A stretch of 64,000 nucleotides of DNA, taken from NCBI RefSeq assembly GCF_011752995.1, contig NZ_VWWL01000012.1, positions 124,001-188,000 of the forward strand, read 5' to 3'. This DNA comes from Burkholderia sp. Ax-1724 (lineage in GTDB: Bacteria > Pseudomonadota > Gammaproteobacteria > Burkholderiales > Burkholderiaceae). Positions 54,168-64,000 of this stretch are shown piece after piece. Below the pieces are notes generated by a model. The model saw only the letters and a program-made list of their open reading frames with translations. It searched no databases and was not told the DNA's origin. The stretch's first letter is position 1, and every line of letters starts with the position of its first letter. The translations under genes were made by a program, and so were the position numbers.

Positions 54168-55213
54168 TGAAGCCGGCTACGCAGCAGGTGCGCCTCGGCG
54201 TGGTGGGCCTTGGGCGGCTCGGCAAGCGGCACGCCGAAAATCTCGCGTATCGCGTGCCGGGCGCCATGCTCGCGGCCGCCTGCAGTCCGTTGGAAGACGA
54301 ACTCGCATGGGCTCGCGATGCACTGCCCGAGCCGCGTCTTTACACCGATTACGCAGACCTGCTCGCCGATCCGCAGGTCGATGCGGTGTGGCTCGTCACG
54401 CCGTCGTCGCTGCACGCGCAGCAGATCGTCGACGCCTTGCAGGCTGGCAAGCACGTGTTCTGCGAAAAGCCGCTGTCGCTCGACGTGGCCGAATGCGAGC
54501 GCGTGCTGGCGGTCGCGGCGCGCTATCCGCACTTGCAGGCGACGATCGGCTTCATGCGGCGCTTCGATCCGAGCTACAAGGACGCGTTCGACAGGATCGC
54601 GATGGGCCAGATCGGCCGGCCGTTTCTCGTGCGCTCGCAGACCACCGACAAAAACGATACCGACGGTTTCTTCGTGCGCTTCGCGGCGACCTCGGGCGGC
54701 ATCTTTCTCGACTGCACCGTGCACGACATCGACGTCGCGCGCTGGCTGCTCGGCAAGCCGCGTGCGACGCGCGTGTTCGCGGCGGGGGCCGTTGCGTTGC
54801 ACGAAGGCTTGCGTGAATTCGGCGACGTCGACAACGGCGTCGCGATCTGCGAATTCGAGGGCGGCAAGCTCGCGATGTTCTACGCGTCGCGCACGCAGGC
54901 GCACGGCAACGACACGCATAGCGAAGTGATCGGCACGGCGGGCGCGCTCGCGATCGGCCGCAATCCGCGCGCGAATCGCGTCGAGATTTATGACGCGAGC
55001 GGGGTTCGCAACGAATGCACGCCGAACTTTTTCGACCGTTTCGAGGATGCATTTCTGCACGAGGCACGCGCGTTCGTTGCGGCGGTGCAGGGCGGGGTGG
55101 CTCAACCCGAGTCGGCGCAGGCGGGGGCGACGCTGGCCGATGCGCTCGAAGCGACGCGGATTGGCATGGCGCTGCGCGAGTCGCTGCAAAGCGGGCAGGC
55201 GGTGATGCTGTAG
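54167..55213 (+). CDS. Second Gfo/Idh/MocA dehydrogenase of the iol locus
   Basis: 348 residues; the A of its ATG is the last base of the iolG stop. Rossmann LGVVGLGRLGKRHAENLAYR, EKP motif HVFCEKPLSLDVAECERVL, IGFMRRFDPSYKDAFDRIA and GGIFLDCTVHDIDVARWLLG. Paralogue of iolG with another substrate preference likely, such as scyllo- or D-chiro-inositol; sequence alone does not decide. Confidence 0.9.
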   Translation: MKPATQQVRLGVVGLGRLGKRHAENLAYRVPGAMLAAACSPLEDELAWARDALPEPRLYTDYADLLADPQVDAVWLVTPSSLHAQQIVDALQAGKHVFCEKPLSLDVAECERVLAVAARYPHLQATIGFMRRFDPSYKDAFDRIAMGQIGRPFLVRSQTTDKNDTDGFFVRFAATSGGIFLDCTVHDIDVARWLLGKPRATRVFAAGAVALHEGLREFGDVDNGVAICEFEGGKLAMFYASRTQAHGNDTHSEVIGTAGALAIGRNPRANRVEIYDASGVRNECTPNFFDRFEDAFLHEARAFVAAVQGGVAQPESAQAGATLADALEATRIGMALRESLQSGQAVML

Positions 55214-55418
55214 CGGCGCGGGTTGCCGCTCGGGGGCCGGTGAGGCGGGGGAAACCTTGGGGGCGAACCTTGGGGGGAGGCGAGACGAGGCGGGGCGGAT
55301 CGTGTCGAGGCGGTGACACGCACCGTCGCAGGCCCGGGCGGCGAAACACCGCCTGCTGTAGAATTTGGCCCTCTGTCCGGCGTCGCGAGCGACGCCCTCG
55401 TCCCGAAGGTCATCGTCG

Positions 55419-55652
55419 ATGCAAATTCAGATTCACAAGGAAGTCGATGCGCGCGGGCTCATGTGCCCGCTGCCCATCCTGCGCGCCAAGAAGGCGCTCG
55501 CCGACATGGAAAGCGGCCAGATTCTCAAGGTGCTCGCCACCGATCCCGGCTCGCAGCGCGATTTTGCCGCGTTCGCGAAGCAGACCGGCAACGAGATTGT
55601 CGAAAGCTCGGCGCAAGACAAGGTGTTCACGTTTCTGATGCGGCGGCGCTAG
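55419..55652 (+). CDS. TusA-family sulfur-carrier protein
   Basis: 77 residues from the ATG at 55419. Starts MQIQIHKEVDARGLMCPLPI: the CPxP motif with its sulfur-accepting Cys is intact, and VLATDPGSQRDFAAFAKQTG continues the two-layer TusA fold. Roles of relatives include tRNA thiolation and sulfur trafficking. No tus or dsr partners are nearby. Followed by a strong terminator. Confidence 0.9.
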   Translation: MQIQIHKEVDARGLMCPLPILRAKKALADMESGQILKVLATDPGSQRDFAAFAKQTGNEIVESSAQDKVFTFLMRRR

Positions 55653-55719
55653 GCAGTCAAACCCGCCAGAACCCGGCACTCGGCCAAACCCGCCGCGCGA
55701 GGCGGTACGCAAGAAGCAG

Positions 55720-55760
55720 AAAAGGCGCTGTGCCCGCGAATGCGGGGCACAGCGCCTTTT
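55720..55760. terminator. Bidirectional terminator between the TusA-like gene and galU
   Basis: A perfect 16-base stem (55720-55735 with 55745-55760) around a 9-base loop, with A-run on the left and T-run on the right. It serves the two convergent genes. Confidence 0.9.
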
Positions 55761-55858
55761 CGTTTTGAGCGCACCGAGCGCACCCGAGGGCACGCTCAGC
55801 GGTGTGGCGCGCGTTGCGTTGAATGGCCCCGCGGCCCGCAGGCCGCGAAGCGAATCCG

Positions 55859-56740
55859 TCAGCCTTCCAGCACCGGCGAACGCGTGCGCAGATACTGCTC
55901 GAAATCGGCGGCCACTTCCGGGTGACGCAGCGCGAACTCGACCGTCGCCTTCAGATAACCGAGCTTGCTGCCGCAGTCGAAACGCGTGCCGTGATACTTG
56001 TACGCGAGCACCTGTTCGTCGGCGAGCAGCGACTGGATCGCGTCCGTCAACTGCAATTCGCCACCCGCGCCGGGCTTGATCGAGCGCAGATGATTGAAGA
56101 TGCGCGGCTTGAGCACATAGCGGCCGACCACGCCGAGGTTCGACGGCGCCACGCTCGGCTCCGGCTTTTCGACGATGCCTGACATCTTGATGATCGAATC
56201 TTCCCACTCCTTGCCGTCGACGATACCGTACGACTTCGTGTCTTGCGGCGGGATCTCTTCGACGCCGATCACCGAGCTGTGATAGTGATCGAACACCTCG
56301 ATCATCTGCGTCATCACGGGCGGCGTGCCGTACAGCAGGTCGTCCGCGAGAATCACGGCGAACGGGTTTTCGCCGACCAGCTTTTCTGCGCACAGCACCG
56401 CGTGGCCGAGGCCGAGCGCTTCGGCCTGGCGCACGTAGAAGCAGTCGACATGGCTCGGCTTGATGCTGCGCACGAGTTCGAGCAGCTTGTCCTTGCCGCG
56501 CGCCTCGAGTTCGGCCTCGATTTCATAGGACTTGTCGAAATGGTCCTCGATCGCCCGCTTGCTGCGGCCCGTGACGAAGATCATTTCGGTGATGCCGGCT
56601 GCCATCGCTTCCTCGACTGCGTACTGAATCAGCGGCTTGTCGACGATCGGCAGCATTTCTTTCGGGCTTGCCTTCGTGGCAGGGAGGAATCGGGTGCCAA
56701 GACCGGCTACCGGAAATACCGCCTTTGTAACTTTTAGCAT
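55859..56740 (-). CDS. galU: UTP--glucose-1-phosphate uridylyltransferase
   Basis: 293 residues from the ATG at 56740. Makes UDP-glucose for LPS and exopolysaccharide. Nucleotide-binding start KAVFPVAGLGTRFLPATKAS with PKEMLPIVDKPLIQYAVEEA, then ILADDLLYG and the late FDCGSKLGYLKATVEFAL. Normal length. It follows valS with a 68-base gap on the same strand. Confidence 0.96.
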   Translation of the reverse strand: MLKVTKAVFPVAGLGTRFLPATKASPKEMLPIVDKPLIQYAVEEAMAAGITEMIFVTGRSKRAIEDHFDKSYEIEAELEARGKDKLLELVRSIKPSHVDCFYVRQAEALGLGHAVLCAEKLVGENPFAVILADDLLYGTPPVMTQMIEVFDHYHSSVIGVEEIPPQDTKSYGIVDGKEWEDSIIKMSGIVEKPEPSVAPSNLGVVGRYVLKPRIFNHLRSIKPGAGGELQLTDAIQSLLADEQVLAYKYHGTRFDCGSKLGYLKATVEFALRHPEVAADFEQYLRTRSPVLEG

Positions 56741-56808
56741 GTGATTACCCTGAGTCCTCTGGTTTAAGGCCTTGCCCACCGCGGCGGCGGTGGGGCAAGA
56801 CGTGTCGA

Positions 56809-59688
56809 TCAGACCGGCAAGCGATCCAGTTGCGCTTTCAGCTTGCCGACGGTAGCTTCGAAATCGGCGAGACGTTTTTGTTCCTGTTCAACGACCGCCG
56901 GCGGCGCCTTGGCAACGAAAGCCTGATTCTGCAGCTTGCCGTTGCATTTGGCGATTTCGGCGGTGAGACGCGCGATCTCTTTCGACAGGCGTTCCCGCTC
57001 GACGGCCACGTCGATTTCGACCTTCAAGACGAGCTTGTCGCTTCCTACGATAGCAATCGGCGCGCCATCCGCCTGCGCATCGAGCGTAGCCTCGTCGGCG
57101 ATGATCTGCACTTCGGACAAACGCGCCAATGCCTGGGCGTATGGCGCGAAAGTGCGAAGCCGCTCCGCGTTGCCGGTGGCGAGCAACGGCACCTTCACGG
57201 CCGGCGACAGGTTCATCTCGCCACGCAGATTCCGGCACGCGTCGATCACAGCCTTGAGGTCGGCGGCCCAGCGCTCGGCGTCTTCGTCGAGCTTGGCGGG
57301 CTCGGCGATGGGGTACGGCTGCACCATGATGGACGCTTCGCCTTCGGCCTTGCCCTCGGGGTAGCGTGCCGCGAGCGGCGCCACTTTCTGCCACAGCGCT
57401 TCGGTAATGAACGGAATCACCGGATGCGCGAGGCGCAGCACCGTTTCGAGCACGCGCAACAGCGTGCGGCGCGTGGCGCGCTGCTGGTTCGGCTGTCCCG
57501 TCTGGATCTGGACCTTTGCAAGTTCGAGATACCAGTCACAGTATTCGTCCCATACGAACTTGTATAGGGCATTGGCGACATTGTCGAAGCGATAGTCGGC
57601 AAAACCCTTGGCGACTTCGGCTTCCACGCGTTGCAGCAGCGACACGATCCAGCGGTCGGCCGGCGAGAAATGCAGATGGCCTTCCGGCCCGCATTCGCCG
57701 CATTGCGCCGGCTGGCCGAAACCGCAGTCGTGGCCTTCGCAGTTCATCAGCACGAAGCGCGTGGCGTTCCACAGCTTGTTGCAGAAGTTGCGATAGCCCT
57801 CGCAGCGCGCGAGGTCGAAGTTGATGTTGCGCCCGAGCGTGGCCATCGAGGCCATCGTGAAGCGCAGCGCGTCGGTGCCGAACGCCGGAATGCCGTCCGG
57901 AAACTCCTTGCGGGTTTTCTTTTCGATCGACGCGGCCTGCTTCGGATTCATGAGGCCGGTGGTGCGTTTCGCGACGAGCGCGTCGAGGCCGATGCCGTCG
58001 ACGATATCGATCGGGTCGAGCGTATTGCCCTTGCTCTTCGACATCTTCTGGCCTTCGGCGTCGCGCACGAGGCCGTGCACGTAGACCGTGTCGAACGGCA
58101 CCTTGCCCGTGAAGTGCGTGGTCATCATGACCATGCGCGCGACCCAGAAGAAGATGATGTCGAAGCCGGTGACGAGCACCGACGACGGCATGAAGTGCTT
58201 CAGTTCCTCGGTTTCGTTCGGCCAGCCGAGCGACGAGAACGGCACGAGCGCCGACGAGAACCACGTGTCGAGCACGTCTTCGTCGCGTTTCAACGCACCC
58301 GTGTAGCCGGCCGCGGCGGCTTTCGCGCGCGCGTCTTCCTCGGTCTTCGCAACGAAGATTTCGCCGTTCTCGCCGTACCACGCCGGAATCTGATGGCCCC
58401 ACCAGAGCTGACGCGAGATGCACCAGTCCTGGATGTTTTCGAGCCACTGGTAGTAGGTGGTGGTCCAGTTCTCCGGCACGAATTTGATCTGGCCGTTACG
58501 GACCACGTTCAGCGCGGTTTCGGCGATCGACTTGCCCGGGTTGAACGTGCCCTCGGGAGCCGGCTTGCTCATCGCGACGAACCACTGGTCGGTCAGCATC
58601 GGCTCGATCACGACGCCGGTGCGGTCGCCGCGCGGCACCATCAGCTTGTGCGGCTTGACCGATTCGAGCGCGCCGAGCGCTTCGAGATCGGCGACGACCT
58701 GCTTGCGGGCGTCGAAACGATCGAGGCCGCGGTATTTTTCGGGCGCGTTGTCGTTGATCTTCGCGTCGAGCGTGAGGATTTCGATTTGCGGCAGCTGGTG
58801 GCGCAGGCCGACCTGGTAGTCGTTGAAATCGTGCGCGGGCGTGACCTTGACGACGCCGGTGCCGAATTCGCGGTCGACGTAGTCGTCGGCGATGATCGGT
58901 ACTTCGCGGTTCGACAGCGGCAGCGTGACGGTCTTGCCGATCAGGTGTGCGTAGCGTTCGTCTTCGGGATGCACCATCACGGCGGTGTCGCCGAGCATGG
59001 TTTCCGGACGCGTGGTGGCGACGGTCAGATGGCCCGAGCCGTCGGTGAGCGGATACTGGATGTGCCACAGGTGGCCGTTTTCTTCCTCGCTGACCACTTC
59101 GAGGTCGGAGACGGCGGTGAGCAGCACCGGGTCCCAGTTGACGAGACGCTTGCCGCGATAGATCAGGCCCTGTTCATACAGGCGTACGAATACGTCGCGC
59201 ACGGCGGCCGACATTTTGTCGTCCATCGTGAAGTATTCGCGCGACCAGTCGATCGATGCGCCGAGACGGCGCACCTGGCTCGTGATGGTCGAGCCCGACT
59301 GCTGCTTCCATTCCCACACGCGCTCGACGAACTTGGCGCGGCCGAGGTCGTGGCGCGACACGCCCTGCGCGTCCAGTTGCCGTTCGACGACGATTTGCGT
59401 GGCGATCCCGGCGTGGTCCGTGCCCGGCACCCACAGCGTGTTTTCACCGAGCATGCGGTGATAGCGCGCGAGGCCGTCCATGATGGTCTGGTTGAACGCG
59501 TGGCCCATGTGCAGCGTGCCCGTGACGTTCGGCGGCGGCAGCTGGATCGAGAAATCCTTGCGATTGGAGTCGAAGGAGGGCGCGGCGTAGGCGCGCTTTT
59601 CCCATTCCGGGCCCCAATGGGCTTCGATGGTGTGGGGTTCGAAGCTTTTGGCAAGCGTCGAGGTGGGGTCGCTCGAGGTGTCGCTCAT
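56809..59688 (-). CDS. valS: Valine--tRNA ligase
   Basis: 959 residues. Class I synthetase: [20 protein letters not shown] (HIGH motif near residue 58), large editing domain ([19 protein letters not shown]), WxW-like [25 protein letters not shown] near residue 546, anticodon-binding helices and a C-terminal coiled coil ending [13 protein letters not shown]. Complete. Confidence 0.98.
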   Translation of the reverse strand: MSDTSSDPTSTLAKSFEPHTIEAHWGPEWEKRAYAAPSFDSNRKDFSIQLPPPNVTGTLHMGHAFNQTIMDGLARYHRMLGENTLWVPGTDHAGIATQIVVERQLDAQGVSRHDLGRAKFVERVWEWKQQSGSTITSQVRRLGASIDWSREYFTMDDKMSAAVRDVFVRLYEQGLIYRGKRLVNWDPVLLTAVSDLEVVSEEENGHLWHIQYPLTDGSGHLTVATTRPETMLGDTAVMVHPEDERYAHLIGKTVTLPLSNREVPIIADDYVDREFGTGVVKVTPAHDFNDYQVGLRHQLPQIEILTLDAKINDNAPEKYRGLDRFDARKQVVADLEALGALESVKPHKLMVPRGDRTGVVIEPMLTDQWFVAMSKPAPEGTFNPGKSIAETALNVVRNGQIKFVPENWTTTYYQWLENIQDWCISRQLWWGHQIPAWYGENGEIFVAKTEEDARAKAAAAGYTGALKRDEDVLDTWFSSALVPFSSLGWPNETEELKHFMPSSVLVTGFDIIFFWVARMVMMTTHFTGKVPFDTVYVHGLVRDAEGQKMSKSKGNTLDPIDIVDGIGLDALVAKRTTGLMNPKQAASIEKKTRKEFPDGIPAFGTDALRFTMASMATLGRNINFDLARCEGYRNFCNKLWNATRFVLMNCEGHDCGFGQPAQCGECGPEGHLHFSPADRWIVSLLQRVEAEVAKGFADYRFDNVANALYKFVWDEYCDWYLELAKVQIQTGQPNQQRATRRTLLRVLETVLRLAHPVIPFITEALWQKVAPLAARYPEGKAEGEASIMVQPYPIAEPAKLDEDAERWAADLKAVIDACRNLRGEMNLSPAVKVPLLATGNAERLRTFAPYAQALARLSEVQIIADEATLDAQADGAPIAIVGSDKLVLKVEIDVAVERERLSKEIARLTAEIAKCNGKLQNQAFVAKAPPAVVEQEQKRLADFEATVGKLKAQLDRLPV

Positions 59689-59779
59689 GTTTCTGGTTAA
59701 AGGCAGGATTTTGGATGCGGAGGATTGGAGATTATAGCTGGGAGGGGGAGGGGCCTGCGTGGGGCGGTTTTTTTCGTTT

Positions 59780-60370
59780 TTCTGGCTTTGTTGGCCTTTC
59801 CTTGTTTTCTTGTCGGTCTATTGGCGTTGCCCCTGTGCGGGGCGGCACCTACTTTCTTTGCGGCTGCAAAGAAAGTAGGCAAAGAAAGCAGCTTCACACC
59901 GCCAATTCTGAAGCGGGTCCCCTGGCTTGGAGGGGATCGTGGTGCATCTGGAATCTGTCTCCTCGCGCATTCCGCGTCAGTGACAAGGCCGTCATTCTTC
60001 CGGCGGCGCTACGCGCGCCGAAGCCCGGCTCAAAAACCATCGGTTGTTTCGGCGTGTCGCCGAGGTGCAGCCGATGGCCCCCGTTGCGCGAACGAACCCG
60101 CGGGTTCTCCTGGCAGACCCGTCCGCGACGCACGCAGTGCGGAGTGGGAGCGGATGATGGCTTTTGTCACCTGCATTGAATGTGCGAGGGCACCGATTCC
60201 AGATGCACCACTGCCCCCTCCGAGCCAGGGGACCCGCTTCAGAATTAGCGGTGTGAAGCTGCTTTCTTTGCCTACTTTCTTTGCAGCCGCAAAGAAAGTA
60301 GGTGCCGCCCCGCACAGGGGCAACGCCAATAGACCGACAAGAAAACAAGGAAAGGCCAACAAAGTCAGAA
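59780..60370. repeat. 177-base inverted repeat with nested hairpins
   Basis: 59780-59956 and 60194-60370 are reverse complements of one another with only a few mismatches and no gap (pairing x with 120150 minus x), around a 237-base centre. Each arm holds a perfect 14-base hairpin (59848-59861/59866-59879 and its mirror 60271-60302). Short open frames crossing the arms contain a 'KESRQRKQLHT'-like stretch that, from memory, recurs as a spurious product in Burkholderiaceae genomes, so this is probably a dispersed intergenic repeat. It fills most of the 819 bases between valS and uvrD; no gene is supported there. Confidence 0.88.
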
Positions 60371-60472
60371 CAACGACAAAGAAGCACCGCCCCGCCCAAG
60401 GGGCCAACACCCCAAGAACAACGACACCCCCCAATCCAGACCAACAAAAAAATCCCGCCCCGCACAGGGGCC

Positions 60473-60478
60473 TATAAT
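60473..60478 (+). promoter_or_regulatory. Possible -10 element of uvrD
   Basis: Perfect TATAAT 30 bases before the uvrD ATG, directly after a GCCCCGCACAGGGGC palindrome that also occurs in the inverted-repeat arms. No clear -35. Confidence 0.4.
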
Positions 60479-60507
60479 GTCATTCGCCCTGCCGTCCGCC
60501 AGAGAAA

Positions 60508-62859
60508 ATGCCCGATCTCCTCGCCAATCTGAACCCCGAACAACACGCCGCCGTCACGCTCCCCAATGAGCCCGCACTGATCCTCGCAGGTGCCGGCAGC
60601 GGCAAAACCCGCGTCCTGATCACCCGCATCGCGTGGCTCATCCAGCACGGCCTCGCGTCTCCCGCGACCGTGCTCGCCGTCACCTTCACGAACAAGGCCG
60701 CTCGCGAAATGATGGCGCGCCTCTCGGCGCTTCTGCCCATCGACACGCGCGGCATGTGGATCGGCACCTTCCACGGTCTCTGCAACCGCATGCTGCGCGC
60801 GCATCACCGCGACGCGGGCCTGCCCGCCACGTTCCAGATTCTCGATACCGCCGACCAGCTTTCCGCGATCAAGCGCCTCATGAAGGGCCTCAACATCGAC
60901 GACGAAAAGTACCCGGCGAAAAATCTCCAGTACTTCATCAACAACGCGAAAGAGCAGGGGCTGCGGCCGAAAGACGTCGACGCCACCGACAACTTCAATC
61001 GCAAGTTCGTCGAACTCTACGAAGCCTACGACCAGCAGTGCCAGCGCGAAGGCGTGGTCGATTTCCCCGAGCTGCTGCTGCGCTGCCACGAACTGCTCGC
61101 GCACAATCCGCCGCTGCGCGCGCATTACCAGGCGCGCTTCCGGCATATCCTCGTCGACGAGTTCCAGGACACCAACAAGCTGCAATACGCGTGGCTCAAA
61201 CTGCTCGCGGGTCAGCACAACGCGATCTTCGCGGTCGGCGACGACGACCAGTCGATCTACGCATTCCGCGGCGCGAACGTCGGCAACATGCGCGATTTCG
61301 AGCACGAGTTCAACGTGCGCAATCTGATCAAGCTCGAACAGAACTACCGCTCGCACGGCCATATTCTCGATGCCGCAAACCAGTTGATCGCCAACAACTC
61401 GCGGCGCCTCGGCAAGAATCTGCGTACCGACGCGGGGCACGGCGAGCCGGTGCGCGTCTACGAATCGGCAACCGATTCGCAGGAAGCGGGCTGGATCGTC
61501 GAGGAAATCAAGGCGCTCATCAGCACCGGCACCTCGCGCAGCGAAATTGCCGTGCTCTATCGCAGCAACGCGCAGTCGCGCACGATCGAGCACACGCTCG
61601 TGAACGCGGGCATCGCGTATCGCGTGTATGGCGGCCTGCGCTTTTTCGAGCGCCAGGAAGTCAAGCACGCGCTCGCCTATCTGCGTCTGATCGACAACCC
61701 GAACGACGACACCGCGTTCGCGCGCGTCGTCAATTTCCCGACGCGCGGCATCGGCGCGCGCTCGCTCGAACAGCTCGCGGACGCGGCGCGCCTGTACAAC
61801 TGCTCGATGGCCGCGGCAATTCCGTACGTTGCGGGCAAAGCCGGTTCGAGCCTCGCCGCGTTCGCGAACCTGATCGGCAGGATGCGCGCGGAAACGCAGC
61901 AGATGAGCCTGCCCGAAACCGTCGAGTACGTGGTCCGCACGAGCGGTCTCGCGGAGTTCTACCAGAACGAGCGCGAAGGCCAGGACCGGCTCGAAAACTT
62001 GCAGGAACTCGTCAACGCGGCGGCCGCGTTCGTCAGCGAAGAGGGCTACGGGCTCGATACGCCCGCGCGCTCGATTCCGCTGCGCCCCGGTGCGAGCGCC
62101 GCGCCCGAACTGGCGGTCGCGACCGACGATCCGAACACGGTCGTGCTCGATGCGCCCGATCTCGCCGAGCCCGCGCAAAACCCCGACACGATGACGCCGC
62201 TCGCCGGTTTTCTGTCGCACGCGTCGCTCGAAGCGGGCGACAACCAGGCGCAGGCCGGCCAGGAAGCCGTGCAGCTGATGACGGTACACGCGGCCAAGGG
62301 GCTCGAATTCACCGCGGTGTTCATCACCGGTCTCGAAGAAGGGCTGTTCCCGCACGAGAACAGCGCGATGGAAACGGACGGCCTCGAAGAAGAACGGCGC
62401 CTCATGTACGTGGCGATCACGCGCGCGAAGGAGCGGCTCTATCTGTCGTTCGCGCAGAGCCGCATGCTGCACGGCCAGACGCGCTACAACATCCGCTCGC
62501 GCTTTTTCGACGAACTGCCGCAGGACACGCTCAAGTGGCTCACGCCGAAGGTCGAGGCGGGTTCGCGCTGGGGCGGCCGCTCGGACAACGCCGGCTATGG
62601 ACGCGACTGGTTCGCGCGGCCTGGCTACACGGGCCCCGCCTCGACGACCCCGGCCACGCTGCCCGCTTTCGCGAACGAGCAGCGCGCGGCGGAAACGGGC
62701 TTCCGCGTCGGTCAGCAGGTGTTCCACACGAAGTTCGGCGAAGGCACGATCACCGCGCTCGAAGGCGGCGGCACCGATGCGAAGGCGCAGGTCAAGTTCA
62801 AGCGGCACGGCGAGAAGTGGCTGGCGCTCGCGGTGGCTAAATTGCAGGCGGTCGAATGA
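60508..62859 (+). CDS. uvrD: DNA helicase II, UvrD/PcrA type
   Basis: 783 residues. Superfamily 1A 3'-5' helicase for excision and mismatch repair. Motifs in order: Q motif LNPEQHAAV, Walker A GAGSGKT (28-34), Ia VTFTNKAAREM, II VDEFQDTN, III GDDDQSIYAFRGA, IV EQNYRS, V VQLMTVHAAKGLEFTAVF, VI YVAITRAKERLYL. The C-terminus ends with a short beta domain (GEGTITALEGGGTDAKAQVK), normal for UvrD. Confidence 0.96.
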   Translation: MPDLLANLNPEQHAAVTLPNEPALILAGAGSGKTRVLITRIAWLIQHGLASPATVLAVTFTNKAAREMMARLSALLPIDTRGMWIGTFHGLCNRMLRAHHRDAGLPATFQILDTADQLSAIKRLMKGLNIDDEKYPAKNLQYFINNAKEQGLRPKDVDATDNFNRKFVELYEAYDQQCQREGVVDFPELLLRCHELLAHNPPLRAHYQARFRHILVDEFQDTNKLQYAWLKLLAGQHNAIFAVGDDDQSIYAFRGANVGNMRDFEHEFNVRNLIKLEQNYRSHGHILDAANQLIANNSRRLGKNLRTDAGHGEPVRVYESATDSQEAGWIVEEIKALISTGTSRSEIAVLYRSNAQSRTIEHTLVNAGIAYRVYGGLRFFERQEVKHALAYLRLIDNPNDDTAFARVVNFPTRGIGARSLEQLADAARLYNCSMAAAIPYVAGKAGSSLAAFANLIGRMRAETQQMSLPETVEYVVRTSGLAEFYQNEREGQDRLENLQELVNAAAAFVSEEGYGLDTPARSIPLRPGASAAPELAVATDDPNTVVLDAPDLAEPAQNPDTMTPLAGFLSHASLEAGDNQAQAGQEAVQLMTVHAAKGLEFTAVFITGLEEGLFPHENSAMETDGLEEERRLMYVAITRAKERLYLSFAQSRMLHGQTRYNIRSRFFDELPQDTLKWLTPKVEAGSRWGGRSDNAGYGRDWFARPGYTGPASTTPATLPAFANEQRAAETGFRVGQQVFHTKFGEGTITALEGGGTDAKAQVKFKRHGEKWLALAVAKLQAVE

Positions 62860-63740
62860 GCGCACCCACGACGACTATCCCGGGCGCGGCTCCCGAGGCC
62901 AATCTCAATGCTGTTCCGAATGCAGGCGCTAATGTAGTCACCAGCGCCGATGCGCGGCGTCCGCTCGGCGTGCTGGCCGCGCTGCCGCAGGAACTCGGCG
63001 ATCTGATCGAAGCGATGCGCGCCGAATCCGGCGTGCGCACGGTCACGCACGGCCAGCGCGATTATCACGTCGGCACCGTGCGTGGCACGCCGTGCGTCGT
63101 CACGCTCGCGCGCGTCGGCAAGGTCGCGGCGGCGGCTACTGTCAGCGCGCTGATCCATGCGTTCGATGTCGAAGCGATCGTGTTCACCGGGGTGGCCGGC
63201 GGCGTCGGCAGCGAGGTGCGGATCGGCGATATCGTCGTCGCCGATACGCTGCTGCAGCACGATATCGACGCGTCGCCGCTGTTCCCGCGCTTCGAGGTGC
63301 CGCTGCTCGGCGTGTCGCGTTTCGGCGTCGATGCGACGCTCGCCGACCGGCTCGCCGCCGCCTGCGAGCGCTTCGCCGCCGAGGAAGGCGCGGCTTGCGC
63401 GGCGCGCTTCGGCACGCGCGAGCCGCGCGTGCATCGCGGGTTGATCGTCAGCGGCGATCAGTTCGTCGCGAGCGCGGCGGCCGTCGCGGCATTGCGCGAA
63501 GCCTTGCCCGATGCGCTCGCGGTCGAGATGGAAGGCGCGGCGCTCGCGCAGGTCTGCTACGAGTACGGCGTGCCGTGTGCGGTCGTGCGCACCATTTCCG
63601 ATACCGCCGACGATCATGCGCCGACGTCGTTCATGTCGTTCCTCACCGAGATCGCGGGCACGTATTCGAACGCGATTCTTGCGCGCTTTTTCGAAGCGCA
63701 TGGCGAGGCGGGGGAGCGGGCAGGGACGGCGCGAGGGTAA
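62856..63740 (+). CDS. 5'-methylthioadenosine/S-adenosylhomocysteine nucleosidase-like protein
   Basis: 294 residues; the start overlaps the uvrD stop (ATGA). Purine nucleoside phosphorylase fold: PLGVLAALPQELGDLIEAM, VGKVAAAATVSALIHAFDVE, GVAGGVGSEVRIGDIVVADT, AVEMEGAALAQVCYEYGVPC and TISDTADDHAP with the catalytic Asp. The first 37 residues are a variable leader. It would release adenine from MTA or SAH. Operon with uvrD is likely by overlap only. Confidence 0.9.
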   Translation: MSAPTTTIPGAAPEANLNAVPNAGANVVTSADARRPLGVLAALPQELGDLIEAMRAESGVRTVTHGQRDYHVGTVRGTPCVVTLARVGKVAAAATVSALIHAFDVEAIVFTGVAGGVGSEVRIGDIVVADTLLQHDIDASPLFPRFEVPLLGVSRFGVDATLADRLAAACERFAAEEGAACAARFGTREPRVHRGLIVSGDQFVASAAAVAALREALPDALAVEMEGAALAQVCYEYGVPCAVVRTISDTADDHAPTSFMSFLTEIAGTYSNAILARFFEAHGEAGERAGTARG

Positions 63741-64000
63741 GTAGCGAAGCCGCGCGCGAAGTTGGCCGGCTGACTTGCTGGTGACGCGGGTAAAGGCGCG
63801 CTACAGCGGCGGGTTGGCGATACGGCGGACGCGAATGCGGGGCTCGCTGATTTTTTGCCGCGGGGCGCGCGTTGCTCGCGCTGACGTTGCGCGTCGGCGC
63901 TTCGATACTCGCGCCTTAGCCGTCGCCGCTGCTTGACTCCAGCGCTCCAAGTGCTGCACACCCGCACCTCACGCCGGCCTCATGTCAGCTTCACGCCCGG
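63741..64000. other. End of window without a supported gene
   Basis: 260 bases of GC-rich sequence. I see no coding frame with a ribosome site, no tRNA and no clear terminator. Confidence 0.4.

Noticed and set aside
59725-60477. Open frame of 250 residues across the inverted repeat
   Set aside because: It reads the two repeat arms through in one frame. There is no ribosome site and the product is low-complexity, so it is better explained by the repeat itself.

Overview
The window is GC-rich, densely packed beta-proteobacterial DNA, most likely from a Burkholderiaceae chromosome (Paraburkholderia/Burkholderia type). This rests on codon use, on housekeeping genes such as glnS, alaS, valS-galU, uvrD and uppP, and on a myo-inositol cluster of the proteobacterial iol type. 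No search could be run, so the genus is an inference.

Layout. 1-4.5 kb: the end of a ROK-family gene, then a probable Fur-controlled iron-uptake operon (TonB-dependent receptor, unknown exported protein, PepSY-type membrane protein), closed by a tRNA-Pro read on the minus strand. 4.9-12.4 kb: small membrane and lipoproteins, a MATE exporter coupled to a DUF2288 gene, an AT-rich intergenic region, a LysM/degenerate M23 lipoprotein, an aldose-1-epimerase-like protein and uppP.

12.6-18.3 kb: a small genomic island in the 3' end of tRNA-Arg(TCT). A 20-base copy of the tRNA end lies at its far side (18270-18289). No integrase is visible. The island holds a partly duplicated toxin/immunity-like array: two proteins with the same N-terminal 79 residues and different C-terminal tails, one displaced tail without its N-terminal part, two DUF4279-like partners, two members of a second small partner family, two copies of a small reverse-strand gene, a broken phage-tail-like gene and a DUF1493 gene. 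This is the most unusual part of the window.

18.4-35.6 kb: core and metabolic genes: a Nudix hydrolase, an orphan glutamate/aspartate-type binding protein, glnS, gamma-glutamyltransferase, an RBBP9-type hydrolase, a CaiB/BaiF CoA-transferase, alaS, a divergent LysR/MFS pair, threonine aldolase, a second Nudix hydrolase and an iron-type alcohol dehydrogenase. 35.7-40.0 kb: a thioesterase and a tightly coupled branched-chain amino-acid-type ABC transporter (two permeases, two ATPases, no binding protein). 40.4-42.9 kb: a large lipoprotein with an internally duplicated domain.

42.9-55.2 kb: a complete-looking myo-inositol locus. Binding protein, permease, ATPase, iolC fused to a DUF2090 domain, iolD, iolE and iolB read leftward. 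The RpiR-type regulator iolR, iolG and a second Gfo/Idh dehydrogenase read rightward. A perfect GGAA-N6-TTCC palindrome lies between the two arms. Together they would import inositol, oxidise it, dehydrate, hydrolyse and isomerise the ring product, phosphorylate it and cleave it. iolA is not in the window.

55.4-64 kb: a TusA-like protein, galU, valS, a striking 177-base inverted repeat with nested hairpins, uvrD and an overlapping MTA/SAH nucleosidase gene.
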